Below are positions 23,701 to 59,911 of a stretch of 64,000 nucleotides of DNA, piece after piece (positions within the stretch are counted from its first letter, which is position 1; each line of letters starts with the position of its first letter). The notes under the pieces were generated by a model, which saw only the letters and a list, made by a program, of their open reading frames with translations, did not search any database and was not told the DNA's origin. Origin of the DNA: Eudorina sp. 2006-703-Eu-15 (taxonomy: Eukaryota; Chlorophyta; Chlorophyceae; Chlamydomonadales; Volvocaceae); contig BDSI01000043.1 in assembly GCA_003117195.1 (NCBI GenBank), positions 871,977-935,976 on the forward strand, read 5' to 3'. The position numbers and the translations under genes were made by a program.

Positions 23701-24915
23701 TAGCATGTGCCGAGCTACACCTAGGGGAAGACTCCGCGCGCGTGTCGCGATTGGTGGTCAATGGTGTCACGATTTGTTGCATCTTCCATCGTGGGCAGCA
23801 GCCCGCTTTGCTGCCCTGTGCTTATGTGTAATCTTGAATGAATGAATGAATGTAATCTTGTAGTCTGAGCTCTCAGGTTCGGTGATGGGTCGGCGAGGGT
23901 GCTGAACTGAACTAGCAAAGCTGCATAGCAGGGCATGACCAAATCCCGGCAGCGAACGGAAACTACTGAACTGGTTTCTGGTTTGCTGCAGTCCGGTATG
24001 GAGGCGCAGGTGCGGGCAGCCCAGGTGCGGCATGCGGCTCACCATTCGCATGCAAGCATGAACGGCTGCATGGCGGCCATGCACGCATGGCCCATATATT
24101 GTTACTATAATTAATGATGGTACAGTGGACCCCGCGGGTCAGCAGTGACAACCGCAGCTTCCTCACCACACACTGCAAAAACGGAACCGCGCCACCGTGG
24201 CGCACCGGACAGGCTCCACAAATGCACCGAAGCACACCCCGCACCCAATTTACCAGGAAACCCCGGCTCCTGAGGACCTTCCATAGCCAGCTCCCATTTA
24301 TATGGTAATAGCTTATGCGATGAGGGATGAGAGCCGCAGCAGGTATTACAACAGATAGGCGCAGCCTCGTGACCGCATGTTACATCAATGTGTGCAGGAG
24401 CAAGCATACGTACTCGTGTTCCCAACCACGCCACCACGCCACCCATTGAAATTCTAGCCCCTCACACTTCTTGGAGCAAGAGCTGTCGCGAGGACTACAC
24501 GCACCTCGGTGAGGCAGGGCGCAGACCACTACTTTGGAATGCACAGAACTTGGATCTTTATCAGAGTTTTTAAAATAGCACGCAGATTTAATCTCATGAT
24601 GCCTTGATAGAATGCATAAGTACAAGCTCCGAAATATGAAACTTTCCGTACAGCCTCGTGCTGTGCATCTTAGCGCACGCAGCATGGAATGCGAAGCCGT
24701 TTGTTAATGCTGTCCGCTATGCATGTTCGCAGTTTCCTATTGTGCATTTGTGACAAACATTTATTAATATGTAGGAAATTTGGCGCCATGTTCACACTAC
24801 AAATGTCTCGCCTCTATGAGGCAACAGGAGGCCAACCTCGCGAAAGGCATTTATAATGGGCATCCTATGCCATATCCATACAGATTGAGGTCAGCGCCGT
24901 CGCACACCGGGTAGA
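20758..24915. other. Intergenic region between cyclase B and methyltransferase C
   Basis: No gene could be assigned. Minus-strand open frames of about 250 residues exist around 22484-23466, but they overlap one another, lack a recognisable domain and are not clearly better than chance in this composition. Repeat pieces include a GTGTGTTTTAATGAGAAGCG block (21218-21240, family R-A), a (TG)n run near 22064 and the R-C repeat at 24126-24205. A run of three GTTGCAGTTGGAGCGAC units lies near 20792-20840. Confidence 0.5.
24126..24205 (+). repeat. Dispersed repeat family R-C
   Basis: ACCCCGCGGGTCAGCAGTGA followed by an AACCGCAGCTTCCTCACCAC block. It matches 1405-1486 on the minus strand (CCCGCGGGTCATCGGTGACA) and 32926-32990 on the plus strand (ACCCCGTGGGTCATCGGTGA). 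The two other copies are inside methyltransferase introns. Confidence 0.6.
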
Positions 24916-49221
<24,306 letters not shown>

Positions 49222-52200
49222 CCCTTGCCCTTGATGGCCATGACGCCCCGGCTGACCAGCCGCGCCCCCTCCTGCCACTGCTCCCGCAGCAGCGCCGCAA
49301 ACGCCGCGCTGCAGTTGATCATGTCCGCCTTGCTGTTGTGCTCCATGCGCGCCGCCGTGTTGACGGCGTCCCCGAACAGGCAGTAGCGCCGGTTGAGGGT
49401 GCCCACCACCGAGCCCACCACGGGGCCGCAGTGCAGCCCCACCCGCACGTGCACGGTGCCCAGCTCGGGCCGGTCCGGGTGCACGGGCAGCGAGTTGGCG
49501 GCGCTCACGGCGGCGAACGCGAACTGCGCCATGAGCCGGGCGTGCTCATCGGGCTGCGGCCAGCGCAGGTTGGCCACGGCCAGGTAGGCGTCGCCCACTG
49601 TCTCAACCTGGGTCCATGTACGGCATGTACGGGCGAAGGGGGTACAGGAAATTGGTAGACGGGCCAAGGGGGTTCTCACACATGTGACATCCGCATGTGA
49701 ACACTCTGGCACCGCCCTGCATGTGGGCGCTGTGACCACTCGGTTTAACCGCGGATGAGGCAGACTACGGGTACGTACCGCTCGTAAAGAAACATACCGT
49801 AAAATAACAAACAGCCACATTCGGAGACGAGGGTCGGACAGGACCCAGGTCTCCCGCCCCGGCCCGCCCCGCCCCGCCCCGCCCCGCCCCGCAGCTCACC
49901 TTGAAGAGCCTCATCTCCCGGATGATGTCGTCGAACCGCGAGTAGAGGCGGTGCACCAGGTCCATCACCTCGCCGGGCTGCAACTGGCTGCACAGGTCCG
50001 TGTAGCCCACCTGGACAGCAGACGAGGGGCTCGGGAGGAGTAAACGTGGAGGGACACAGCATGCGGCAGGGGGCAGCCCCACCTGACTGGAACAGCCCTC
50101 AGCATGGCAGGGCGCGGCGCACGGGCCGCCCCTCAGATGCGGCACCGCACCGCATCCGGCGGCCGGCACCCGCCCACCCAGGGCCGTTTTCCTCCGATGC
50201 AACCAGCCCCACCCACCCCGGGCTGTTTCCATTCCAACCCCAACCCTCACCGCCACCCATCACGTCCGAAAAGAAGATGGAGACGCACTCGTACCGCTCA
50301 GGCTGTACGGTCTCACCCGCCTGGAGAGCCCGGGCCACCTGCGGTACCCGGGGGCGAGGGAAGGGGGCGTGGGTGGGCATGGGCGGCCAGGAGCGGGTGG
50401 GGTAGCCGAGTGGCAGATGGACACCGTCGGAGAGGGCAGAGCCATGGGCGTTGTAGTGCCCAGCAGATGTGGTGGGTCCCGTTGGAACACCCGGTCGGAA
50501 CTCGGGTCCACCTTGTAACGAATACCATACTATAAGATGTGTGCACATGAATGTAATGTAATAGATAAATGAGCCGCAAGAAGCATTAGAGTGTGTGTAT
50601 GATCTACGGTAGTGCTCAGTTCATAAACAAGCGAAGCCTCGTCAGGACGGGCCGCCAACAGCCCCGGCAGCCCGAGCAAGCTTTCAAACGGGGAAGGCAA
50701 GTGCCGTCATGGGACGGGGTCAGGGACACGTACGACAGAAGAGCAGCCAACTGATTCGCACCCGCCCCAACGGTATTCACCTTTGGCGGGAAGATTTCGT
50801 AGATTAGGTCGTCAGAGGCCGCGAGGTGAGGCGCGCGGACTCTGTACGGCATCGCGTCACACACGCATAACATATAACAAACTCGATTTCACCCGACAGA
50901 TCGCGCACAACAAGGGGGCAGAGGCAGCTGCACCAGACAGGCAGACAGGCAGACAGACAGGCGGACAGACAGACAGGCCGTACTGGGAATGCCGCGGATG
51001 GCTTGTCTGACCCCTTCTCCGCCCCTTCAGCTGACCCCTCTCCCACACCCTGTTCTTTCTCGCGCGCCCCCCCCTTCCCCTCTCGTCCAGCACCGCCCCT
51101 CCTCCCAGACCCTGATAAAAGCCCCTCCTTACCTCCGCCCGCTCGCTGCGGTCCGCTCTCCTTATCATATTCTGGATCCCGGTGCGGCATCCGGGCGCTG
51201 TCCTCAGAGCCCCCCACGCCGCATGCACTTGTATCTGCTTTCCTTCGTAACCACCAGGGACGGAGGAACCCACCCGACAGAGGAACCCACCCGACAGAGG
51301 AACCCACCCGACAGAGGAACCGTCAAGACAGAGGAACCCACCCGACAGAGGAACCCAGGGTATGCGCCCCCTCACCCTCGAAGGTACTCCGGCCGCGTCA
51401 CCGAGGCCGATCGCCGCACCATCGCCTGCGACAGCTGGCTGCGCTGCACGCCCCCGCCGCCGCCGCCCGCCGGCCCCGGCCCCTGACTCGACACCGAGTG
51501 CACCTCCAGCTCCTGCAGCCCCGACCCACACCGCACCGACCCCCGCCGGCTGCCGTACACCTTGACGGACAGCGGGTTGCGTCGCAGGCCGCGCGGCAGC
51601 CCGTCGCTGCCCCTCAGCGCGGGTATCACCACCTGCTCCATCGCCTTGGCGATCAGTGGGAAGGTCAGTCCCGAGTTGGGCTGGACGCAGCTCCGCGCCA
51701 GGTCCCCCAGCTCGGGGCAAATGTCGGTCAGCTCCCCCAGAACCGACTCCAGCTGGTCGGGGTCAATGGTCTGCAGGATGGTGGCCGGCGCCGCTGACAC
51801 CGACGCCGACGCCGCGGCGCCGGCGTGGACGCTGGCGTCGCTGTCCATGGCGGCGGCGGTGGCGGCCACGGCCGCCGCGGCGGCGGCGGCGACGTTGGTG
51901 AAGCGCAGGCGGCCGGAATCCTCCGGGGAGACGGTGATGAAGATGCGGCACAGCAGCAGCCCAAACTCGTACACGTCTTGCTCCTTGCTGGGCCGGTAGT
52001 GCAGCGGCGGCGACGCCGCTTGGCCCCCAGCTCGCGCCGAGGGGCCCGCCATCGCGGCCGCGGCCGCGGCGGCGGGTCCTCCCAACGACGGCGTGTCCGC
52101 ATCCGACAGGATGCTTGTCCCCGTCAGGCGCGGGGTGGTGCCGATGCTGGGCAGCGGCGGCGGCGGCGGCGGCCGGATGACGTCATCGTCGGCGGCGGCA

Positions 52201-53745
52201 ATCGTGACGGTGAAGGGCAGTACGACGGTGGAGCTCACGGCCTCCGCAATCGGCGCCGCCGCCACCGGCTTCAACGCCGGCTTGACGACCGCAAGACTGG
52301 GCATCGCCGGCGGCGGCGGTGACGGCTCCAGCAGCGCCGTCGCCGCCGCCATGACCATCCTGCCCGGCGACGACATCTGTTTGGCGAGCAGCGGCGCCGC
52401 CGGCCGGCCCGCAAAGACACTCATGGCGCGCAGCTTGTTGCCGAGGCTGCTCATGAAGGGCTGTACGGTGCCGTACTCCGGATCCAGGTTACCCAGTCGG
52501 AGGAAGAGGTGGGGGTTGAAGTGCTTGTCCATGATGACACGAGAGGGCTCCAGGGGACCCGCCAGGATGGAAGGATTCTGGGAGGGGGTCGGGGCGAGGC
52601 AGGGTGGGGTTGGGGCGAGGCAGGGTGGGGCGGGGTTAGGGGCGGTAGGGTTGGGACAGGGCGGGGTTGATAAGAGGCGGGGCGGCAGCAGGCGCAGTGA
52701 AAGGACCTGTCCCTATGGCCTGCAGGGCTTCCCGGCGGTTTTTCTCCGCTTCGACACACCCGCCCATCCTCCCTCCGCGTGTGTTTTTTCCTTACCTGCG
52801 CGTGCAGGTAGGCGATCCCCTCTGCGATGCCCTGCGCGATCTGCGCCTTGGTCAGCAGCGGCAGCGGCACCGTCTCGTTCTCCAGCATCCAGTCCAGGCT
52901 GGCGAACTCGTGCCACTGCCGTACGATTACGGGCACCTTGCCGCCCCCCTCCAGCAGCCCGGGCCACTCCCACACGATACCCATCACGGGGCACATGCGG
53001 GGGTGCTGCAGCCGCACCGCGCGCCACACCAGTGCTGCACAGACAGACAGACGGACAGACAGACAGTTATACAAACAGACAGGCAGACAGACAGACGGAT
53101 GGACGAACGGGCGCATTAGGACAGGCAGCAGCAGAGGGTTCGGAGGACGAAATCAGGAAGGACCGTTTAGACGAGGAACGAACTACACACACAGACACAC
53201 ACACGGCCGAGTCGTCCCAACCGCCCTGGTCTGTACGACTTCTCTGACGTCAATCAAGACAACGAGAACCGCAACAGAGCACCAAACCGATAACCGCCAT
53301 GTCTAACCCCTCTCCCCTTGTGGTCAGAGACGCCGCCTGGGAGGGGCCCTTCCTCACACCGCCCCACCCTCCACCGGCCCCACCACCACCCCCAGATCCC
53401 TCCTCACGCGCACCTAAGAGTTGGCGACGCGACCGCTGCAGGAGGAAGCCGTTGGCCAGAGTGGCCAGGGAGCGGACGCCGGCGGGGGCGGTCACGGGGC
53501 TGCTCATGTCGGGCTGCCCCGTGGAGGTGCTCTGCAGCGCCGGCTCCGACTGCTTGCGTGAGAACCACTCCGAGGTGGGTTTGCGGCTCACGGGGCCCTC
53601 GGACACCGTGTCCCGGACGCGCGCCCCCGTCATCATGAGCGGTGAGGGGCTGTCCTCCGGGGCCGGGGCCGCCCCGCCCTTGGCGACCTCCGCCACCGAG
53701 GTACCCGTGTAGGACCGCCGGCTCTTGGGGTGCACAGACGGTTCA
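49222..53745 (-). pseudogene. Inverted, 5'-truncated guanylate cyclase (copy D)
   Basis: Seven minus-strand exons correspond one-to-one to B exons 7-13: 53745-53414, 53034-52796, 52577-51376, 50841-50781, 50338-50261, 50010-49900, 49607-49222. Five have exactly the B lengths (239, 61, 78, 111 and 386 bp) and phases agree throughout. Catalytic residues are all present (FFSDV, VGDAY, Glu in VETVGD, YCLFGD, VNTAARME). B exons 1-6 (signal peptide, receptor domain, membrane helix, juxtamembrane) have no counterpart: 53799 onward is minisatellite and LINE. The donor after FFSDV reads ATGGGT where B has GTGGGT, so normal joining to the VGYTD exon is lost unless a GT three bases upstream is used, which deletes one Val. 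The last exon (B: MELFWVLERK) was not found. A soluble kinase-like/cyclase fragment could still be made, but I judge this a decaying copy. Confidence 0.85.
51258..51357. repeat. 17-bp minisatellite AGGAACCCACCCGACAG
   Basis: Six copies, one of them mutated (AGGAACCGTCAAGACAG), in the copy D intron between its kinase-like exon and its short FPPK exon. Absent from the matching intron of B. Confidence 0.9.
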
Positions 53746-53798
53746 CTGCGGGTTACCCAGAGACCCCAGGTGGTAGGTGGGCCCGGGGATCACCAGGT

Positions 53799-54140
53799 GC
53801 AGGTGCATGTGTAGGTGCATGAGCGGGTGCATGAGCGGGTGCATGAGCGGGTGCATGAGCAGGTGCATGAGCATGAGCAGGGCATGAGCAAGTGCATGAG
53901 CAGTTGCATGAGCATGAGCATGTGCAAGTGCATGAGCAGGTGCATGAGCAGTTGCATGAGCAGGTGCATGAGCGGGTGCATGAGCAGGTGCATGAGCATG
54001 AGCATGAGCAAGTGCATGAGCAGTTGCATGAGCATGAGCATGTGCAAGTGCATGAGCAGGTGCATGAGCAGGTGCATGAGCAGGTGCATGAGCGGGTGCA
54101 TGAGCGTGTGCATGAGCAGTTGCATGAGCAAGTGCATGAG
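53799..54140. repeat. 12-bp minisatellite GTGCATGAGCAG
   Basis: About 28 units with higher-order blocks containing GAGCATGAGCATGTGCAAGT. It separates the truncated 5' end of copy D (53745) from the LINE. It makes long His/Ala, Cys/Ser and Met/His/Glu open frames on both strands that are not genes. Confidence 0.95.
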
Positions 54141-54205
54141 CCCAGCTCCACGGACCGCTGGGATACGCACTCCAGAGCACACTCGTTCGGGCAATCCCGT
54201 CCGAT

Positions 54206-55809
54206 GTGCACGAGCAGACCGGTGGGCCCCGGTTTAGCAAGCGCAGCCTCTACAAAGCGGGCAATGGCTGCATAGCGCTGGAGCTCGCGGTACTGGTGCC
54301 TGCCGGCGGGATGAGAACGATCTCCGCGAACCGTACCGTCTTCAACGGCGGCAGACTGGTGATCCCAGGCGGCGTGCGGCTCCTTCCCCAGGAGGCAGCT
54401 GTACCGGTAGAATTCCAAGTCAAGAACATCCACAAGGTCCTGCCAACACCGTGGGAATCAAAGGCCTTCCCGTCGGCCTCACCTACGCGGGAGCAGCCTC
54501 CTTCCTGGCACAGGTGTACAGCACCCAGGACCAGCCCCGCAGCCCACTGGAGTTCAGCCGACTCACGGCCACGATCATGGCTGACACCTGGCATGTCCTG
54601 CTAGACCCGTCAAGCCCCAGCCTGCCGGGCACGCTGGAATACGAGTTTGGCCGTAGCAAGGACAAACATCACTGCGTGGGCGTACTCACCACTCTCAAGC
54701 GGCCACCCACCCCGGAGACGGCGCCCTTCATCATGCCGTGCAAACCCCCGGCACGGACGGAACTTCTGCGCCAACGGTGCAGCATCAGCCAGCAGCCGCC
54801 AGCCCTAACGATCCCCGCGAGTGCAGCTGGCGCCGGGGCCGCCCAGCAACCTGGCACTGGAGGCGCCGCGATGTCCTGGGCTGAACGGGTCCGTGGCATA
54901 AGACCACACGCAGCAACTGGGGAGCCCCAGCAGCACACCGTTCCGCCGGCAGATGCACATCAGACTGTACTCCCAAGGCCGGGGACCAGACAACAGGCGG
55001 TGCCCGACCCCAGCCAGGCAACCGCCGGCCAGCCCACAGCCGCGGAAGGGCTTCGTGACCAGCAGCCAGCCCCTGGCCTGGCCCCCATGACAACAGCGGC
55101 ACCCGCTGGCCCAGCGTCCGATCCGTCGCCAAAGCAGCCGGCCCCCGGCAACCCACCAGCTGTCGCCCTGGCCCCCCCTCCGCCGCCCCCACCACCCCCA
55201 CCGCTCCTACTACCTCCACCTGCCCCGTTACCCCAGCCAGCGCCAGTACCAGCGATGCAGCCCAATCAGGCCCAGACAACCCCGCCAACTGCCGATGGAC
55301 AGGGCGAGTGGACGACGGTCGAGCGCCGAGGCCGCCCTCCGAGGGCCGATGGGACCACCCAGGCCCCATCAGGAGCCAAATCCGCCAAGGCCAGAGGCTC
55401 GGGCTCCCGGTCCCGCTCACGCAGCCGGGCCCCGACAGACAACCCCAAGACCCCCCGAGTGGCCAATGGCCACGTAGGCAAACACCGTAAGAAGGTCGCG
55501 CACCTGCCTCAAGAAGTGCAGCGTGAGCTCATGCGGGAACAGACGGCATCAGCCAGGGCAGCGAAGGCAGCGGCCAGGCAAGCCAGCCTGAAGCACGATG
55601 CTGAACCGGACGACCAGACAGGAGAGCCCGCCCCAGATGGATCCCAGCCCGGCCCCAGTCTGCAGCTCCTGCTCCCCGTAGGGGACACCGCTACCCAGGC
55701 CACCGCCGACCCGCCGCAGCACGAGAGCCCGCAGGAACCCAACCCAACAGCCGGCCCACGAGCCATGGAGGAGGACACCCCCCCTCCCCCCGTCTTGCCA
55801 ACCGCTTGA
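54206..55809 (+). pseudogene. LINE ORF1 protein (frameshifted)
   Basis: Starts in frame 2 (around MRTISANRTV to EFQVKNIHKVLPT) and continues in frame 1 from VGIKGLPVGLTYAG after a one-base shift near 54440, reaching a stop at 55807-55809. The N-terminal part is folded-protein-like (QVYSTQDQPRSPLEFSRLT), followed by a Pro/Ala/Gln-rich middle and a basic SRSRSRSRAP region with GKHRKK, suited to RNA binding. No zinc knuckle was seen. Role by analogy: binds element RNA in the retrotransposition particle. The start codon is uncertain because the 5' side runs into minisatellite. Confidence 0.8.
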
Positions 55810-55849
55810 ATGCCCATCCAACACACGAAACAGGAGGATTCGACAACGG

Positions 55850-58565
55850 ACGGCGGCAGCGCGTGGGCATCCGCTACGAATTGCTACACACAATGTGCGT
55901 GGCCTGCTTGGGTCGCAGGCGAACAAGCTTCAGGCGGCTGTACGGCAATGGGCCGCGCTGCGGCTGGATGTGATATGCCTGCAAGAGACTCACCACACCA
56001 ACATCCAGCAGCAATGTTTATTTGAGCGAGACCTGCGCCATGCAGCCCAACGGGTCCACACACCAGGCTGGAAGGTGGCAGCGCACTCATGGTCAAACTC
56101 GCCACACACGGCCGGGGTCCTCATCCTGGTACGGCAAGGCCTCGCGGCAGCAACAGACTCGGCCCCGCCACTCGCTCTCCCCGCGAACCTGAAGGGCCGC
56201 TTCACGCACTGCCTGCTACACTGGGGAGGACACCGCCTCCGCATCTGCAACGCCTATGTCCCCCGGGCACAACAGCGGCAGCAGTAGAGGCCCGTACCCA
56301 GCTGCTCGGCAGCGTCCTGGCCGCCACGGCGACACAAGCCACCACTGAGGGGGCCACCACCCTCATCTGGGCAGGAGATTTCAATTTTGTCGAGGACCCG
56401 GCCCTCGACTCCAGTGCGGGGCCGGATGGTCGGCGGGGAGACCGGGCGAGTGCCCGTCAGCTCCGAGAAGCAGGCCCAGCCATGGTCGACAGCCATCGCC
56501 ACCTCCATCCCCAGCGCCGCGACTTTACACATGTGTACCACGCGCCCTCCCCGGGTGGCTCCCGTCTCGACCGGATCTACATCAACCAGCCAATGCTGCC
56601 GTACGTCTGCCAGACCTCCATCACCTTCCACTCCCCATCTGACCACCGAATCGCATCCCTGCACCTACTGCCGCGCCAGACGGAGGCCAGGGGCCCCGGC
56701 ATCCGCCGGGTACGGCTGGCGTTCACAGCACACGAGGACCTAGCGGCTAGCATGTCGGCTTGGATTGGGGCCCAGTGCTCAGCGGCCCCATCAGTGAAGG
56801 AACACCCTGCTAACCTGATCGCGTGGTGGCCAGGCTTCAAACGCCGCCTCGCCGACCTGGCCCATCGACTGAACAAGGTAGCCCAAAGGCGGCGGCAGCG
56901 GCCTGGCACCCGTGCACGGGAAGCGCTTGCGGCAGTCAAACGAGCACAACAGGTAGTCGACGCGACCCCGACAGCACCCGAAGCCCTCAAACAGCTCGCG
57001 GAGGCACAATCAGCCCTGGCGAAGGCCCACCGGGAGGACAGCCGCGAGGCAGCCCGGGAAACTCGGGCCCACTGGCTGCGGGCAGGGGAGCGTGCCGGTC
57101 CGGCGCTGACGGCGTTCCTGCAAGCCCAAGCCGCCGAACAGCAGCCTGCCCCCGTTGCCCTCCAGGCAAAGTCCGGCCGACTAGTGACCAACCCAGCCCA
57201 GCTGCCGCAAGTTGTTGCCGACTTCTGGGCCGAGGTATGCCGCAAACCTGAGTACATCTGCCCCACAGCCCGGCAGACAGTCCTGGACCAGCTGGCCGCC
57301 AGTGGCATCCGACTCCCGGCGGAAGAAGATGTGCAGCTTGGCGCCAAGACCATCACGACTGAGGAAGTACGGGTCGCGCTGGTCAAGAGCCAGCCAGGCA
57401 AGGCACCCGGGTGGGATGGCATCCCTGCCGATCTGTACTGGAAGTTCTGGCCCGTGATTGGCAGCACCATGGCGAACCTCTTCACAGCCATCGGCACAAC
57501 GGGGCAGTTGCCGGTCGGCTTCCTGGAGGGAATCATCACAGTGCTGTACAAGAAGGGCGACCCCAAACAGTCCGGAAACTACCGCCCCATCACGCTGCTA
57601 TGCTCCGACTACCGGCTGCTCGCCAAAGTCCTGGCCAACCGCCTGAGACCCGCCCTGGCCCGTGTTATCAGCCCCGAACAGTCGGCCTTCCTCCCCAAAC
57701 GTCTCATCGGAGCTAGCGTGCTATTCCTGCGCCACCTTGCCCACCTCCTCCGCAAACAGAACCGCCGAGCGCTCCTGGCGTTCCTGGATTTCGCCAAAGC
57801 ATATGACACCGTCGACCGTGGCTTCCTCCTGGCCTCAATGGAAACGATGGGGGCAGGCCCGCAGCTGCGGGGCTGGGTCCAGCTGCTACTCAGTGACACC
57901 CAGGCGCGCGCCATGATCAGTGGCTTCAAATCCAGCAGGCGGGTCCGGATGGAAGCGGGTGTTCGCCAAGGGTGCCCCCTCGCGCCTCTGCTGTACCTAT
58001 TCGTCGCCCAGGCCCTGCTGTGCTGGCTCCGGAGCCAGGAGGTGGGAATCAGATTGCGGCCGTCAGACCCAGACCGCACAGCAGCCTGCCAGTTCGCCGA
58101 TGACACAGAAGCAGTGATTGATGGAGAGGAATCGGTGGCCTCCTTCCTGGGGGCCATGGACACCTTTGGCCGCGCCTCAGGTCAGCGCCTCAACCTAGAC
58201 AAAGTGGAGCTGCTACGGGTGGGCAGGATAGATCCGCAGCATCCGCAACCGCCTGCTGAGGGCCCACACCCACGGGCAACTAGACAGCGGCGGCAGCAAC
58301 AGCCGCAGCAGCAGCAGCAGCCGCCGCCGCAGCAGCAGGAGACCATCAGCGGACTCAAAGTGGTCACCACCGCCACGGCCCTGAACCTGCCGGTCAACAA
58401 CCAGCTGTCTGCGCCCCAACCAGACTGGCCCAAACTAGCTACTCGAGGTGGCCTACAAGCGAATGCAGCGGCTATCCCGCTTCCCACTGTCGGCTTTTGG
58501 CCGAGCCACCGCGGCGTCAGCTTACGGCCTGCAAACCGTAACTTGGCATATGGAGCACGGCGGAC
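55850..58565 (+). pseudogene. LINE ORF2: endonuclease and reverse transcriptase (frameshifted)
   Basis: Endonuclease motifs in order: ATHNVRGL, CLQETHH, NAYVPR (frame 2), then after a shift near 56285 WAGDFNFVED, SRLDRIYI, SPSDHRIA (frame 1). Reverse transcriptase: GKAPGWDGIPADLYWKFW, GNYRPITLLCSDYRLLAK, LAFLDFAKAYDTVDR, GVRQGCPLAPLLYLF and the catalytic FADDTEA. Then RLNLDKVELLRVG and a Gln/Pro-rich insert near 58290. A second shift near 58440 moves the frame to RFPLSAFGRATAASAYGLQ, a typical post-RT L1 segment. The usual C-terminal remainder is missing. Role: target-primed reverse transcription. Two shifts make it inactive as read. Confidence 0.93.
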
Positions 58566-58747
58566 CTATGGGTATGGATGAGCATAGCGATGCTGTGAGG
58601 GCCGAGCTGTTCAATGCTGCTGCTGCTGCCGGTATTTCAGGTGCTGATCTCGAGGATAAGGACATGGAAGAACTTGAATACCTAGAGATCCTGGAAGATC
58701 TATATGATGAGGGCGAGTTGATGCCGGGTGGAATCCTCCTACGTTAG
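58566..58747 (+). CDS. Short acidic C-terminal reading frame fused to the LINE end
   Basis: In frame with the last LINE segment, codon use becomes less GC-rich and the product acidic (DMEELEYLEILEDLYDEGEL), ending at a TAG at 58745-58747. I do not recognise it. It could be the 3' end of another gene into which the LINE inserted or recombined, or a LINE C-terminus of unusual type. Its stop lies 33 bp from the stop of the opposite-strand frame ending at 58781, so the two are convergent. Confidence 0.35.
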
Positions 58748-59427
58748 CGCAATAACATCCCGAGATTTTGATTTTGATTCTTAGAGTTTGAACACGTCAT
58801 CAAGCAACAACTCTTCCACGGGAGATATGCCCTTGGCGATCATTACGTTGCGAAACAGAATTTTGAGCTTCAGGTGCTTCTCCAAGAGGTCTTTGTAACG
58901 TTGCTGAAGCTCCACGTGCAGGCTGCGCTCCGTATTGCTGCCCAGGAACATGCGCGAGGAAATGAGCTGTTGCAACTGTAACAGTTGCATGTGCAGCACC
59001 TGTTGCTGCTGCTGAGGTGTTGGATCATCCACTTGTTGTCCCACAGCAGAAGATTTAGGATCCGTCGAATAAACCTTATTGACACCTTGGTCGATCGGAA
59101 CATCCGACGCGCCTCCCACATTTGGATTCCCTTCCATAAAAGCATCAACACTCTGACCCGCGCCATCCATAGCTTTCCGACCCTGACCTCGACCCAGTAA
59201 GGAAACGGCCCCAGAAGTGGGCTCGGTGCGCGCACCGAAAAATGACGCGGTTTCTGGGCTCGGTGCGCGCACCGAACGGTGCGCGCACCGAGCCAAGTTT
59301 CACGGATCTACGACGTGCCCGCACTAGCATCTACAGATAAAACAAATGTAATATATTGGCACTAAGAATGAAGATTCCACAGATGCCTCCCAACAGGCAC
59401 CGGGATCCGGCCGTTGGGGCCAGATGA

Positions 59428-59670
59428 CCACAAAACACGGCTGGGTGCGCGCACCGATCGGTGCGCGCACCGAGCCCATTTTCACGGGTGTGCGTCGTGC
59501 CGTTACCTGTCTCCATAGATATGTCAATGTTGTAATGGCCATGAGATGGACGATTCCCGCAGATTGCTTCCAACCGGCACGGGATGGGGGCGGGAGGCCA
59601 CAAAACACGGCTGGGTGCGCGCACCGATCGGTGCGCGCACCGAGCCCATTTTCACGGATATGTGACGATC
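59428..59670. repeat. Left palindrome array, 170-bp period
   Basis: Two units starting at 59428 and 59598 share CCACAAAACACGGCTGGGTG, a core of two adjacent GGTGCGCGCACC palindromes and GAGCCCATTTTCACGG. The sequence between the cores differs from that in the right array, but the core and the spacing are the same. Confidence 0.8.
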
Positions 59671-59911
59671 TGCATCGCTGTCGCAGTAATGCCCAAAAAC
59701 AAACAGATGCGGAAATTGGCATGAATCGAACAGGCTCGGATGATGCTGCTCGGAGTGAATCGACCGTTTGGGCAGGCGTGTGGCCGCAACGTACGGCACA
59801 TTTTTTGGGACGGAGCACTGCAGGATTCAGCCTCAAAACTAGCTGACAACTGGAGGTACGGAATGATTAGGACTGTCGCTGAGTTATTTCCAGGTGTCAG
59901 CTGGTTGCGGG

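Larger units (their letters stand above)
54145..58565 (+). mobile_element. L1-like LINE retrotransposon, frameshifted and 3'-truncated
   Basis: Two consecutive open regions, ORF1 (54206-55809) and ORF2 (55850-58565), with the APE endonuclease plus reverse transcriptase order of the L1 clade. Coding is GC-rich and unspliced. Three frameshifts are visible (near 54440, 56285 and 58440). No poly-A or simple-repeat tail was seen at the right end; sequence changes abruptly after the HMEHGGP codons at about 58565. The left limit is placed at the end of the minisatellite and is approximate. No target-site duplication was recognised. Confidence 0.92.

Noticed and set aside
53743..54433. Minus-strand His/Ala and Cys/Ser repeat proteins
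   Set aside because: Produced by the 12-bp minisatellite. A non-repeat part (RYAAIARFVEAALAKPGPTG) looks protein-like but is antisense to the LINE ORF1 start.
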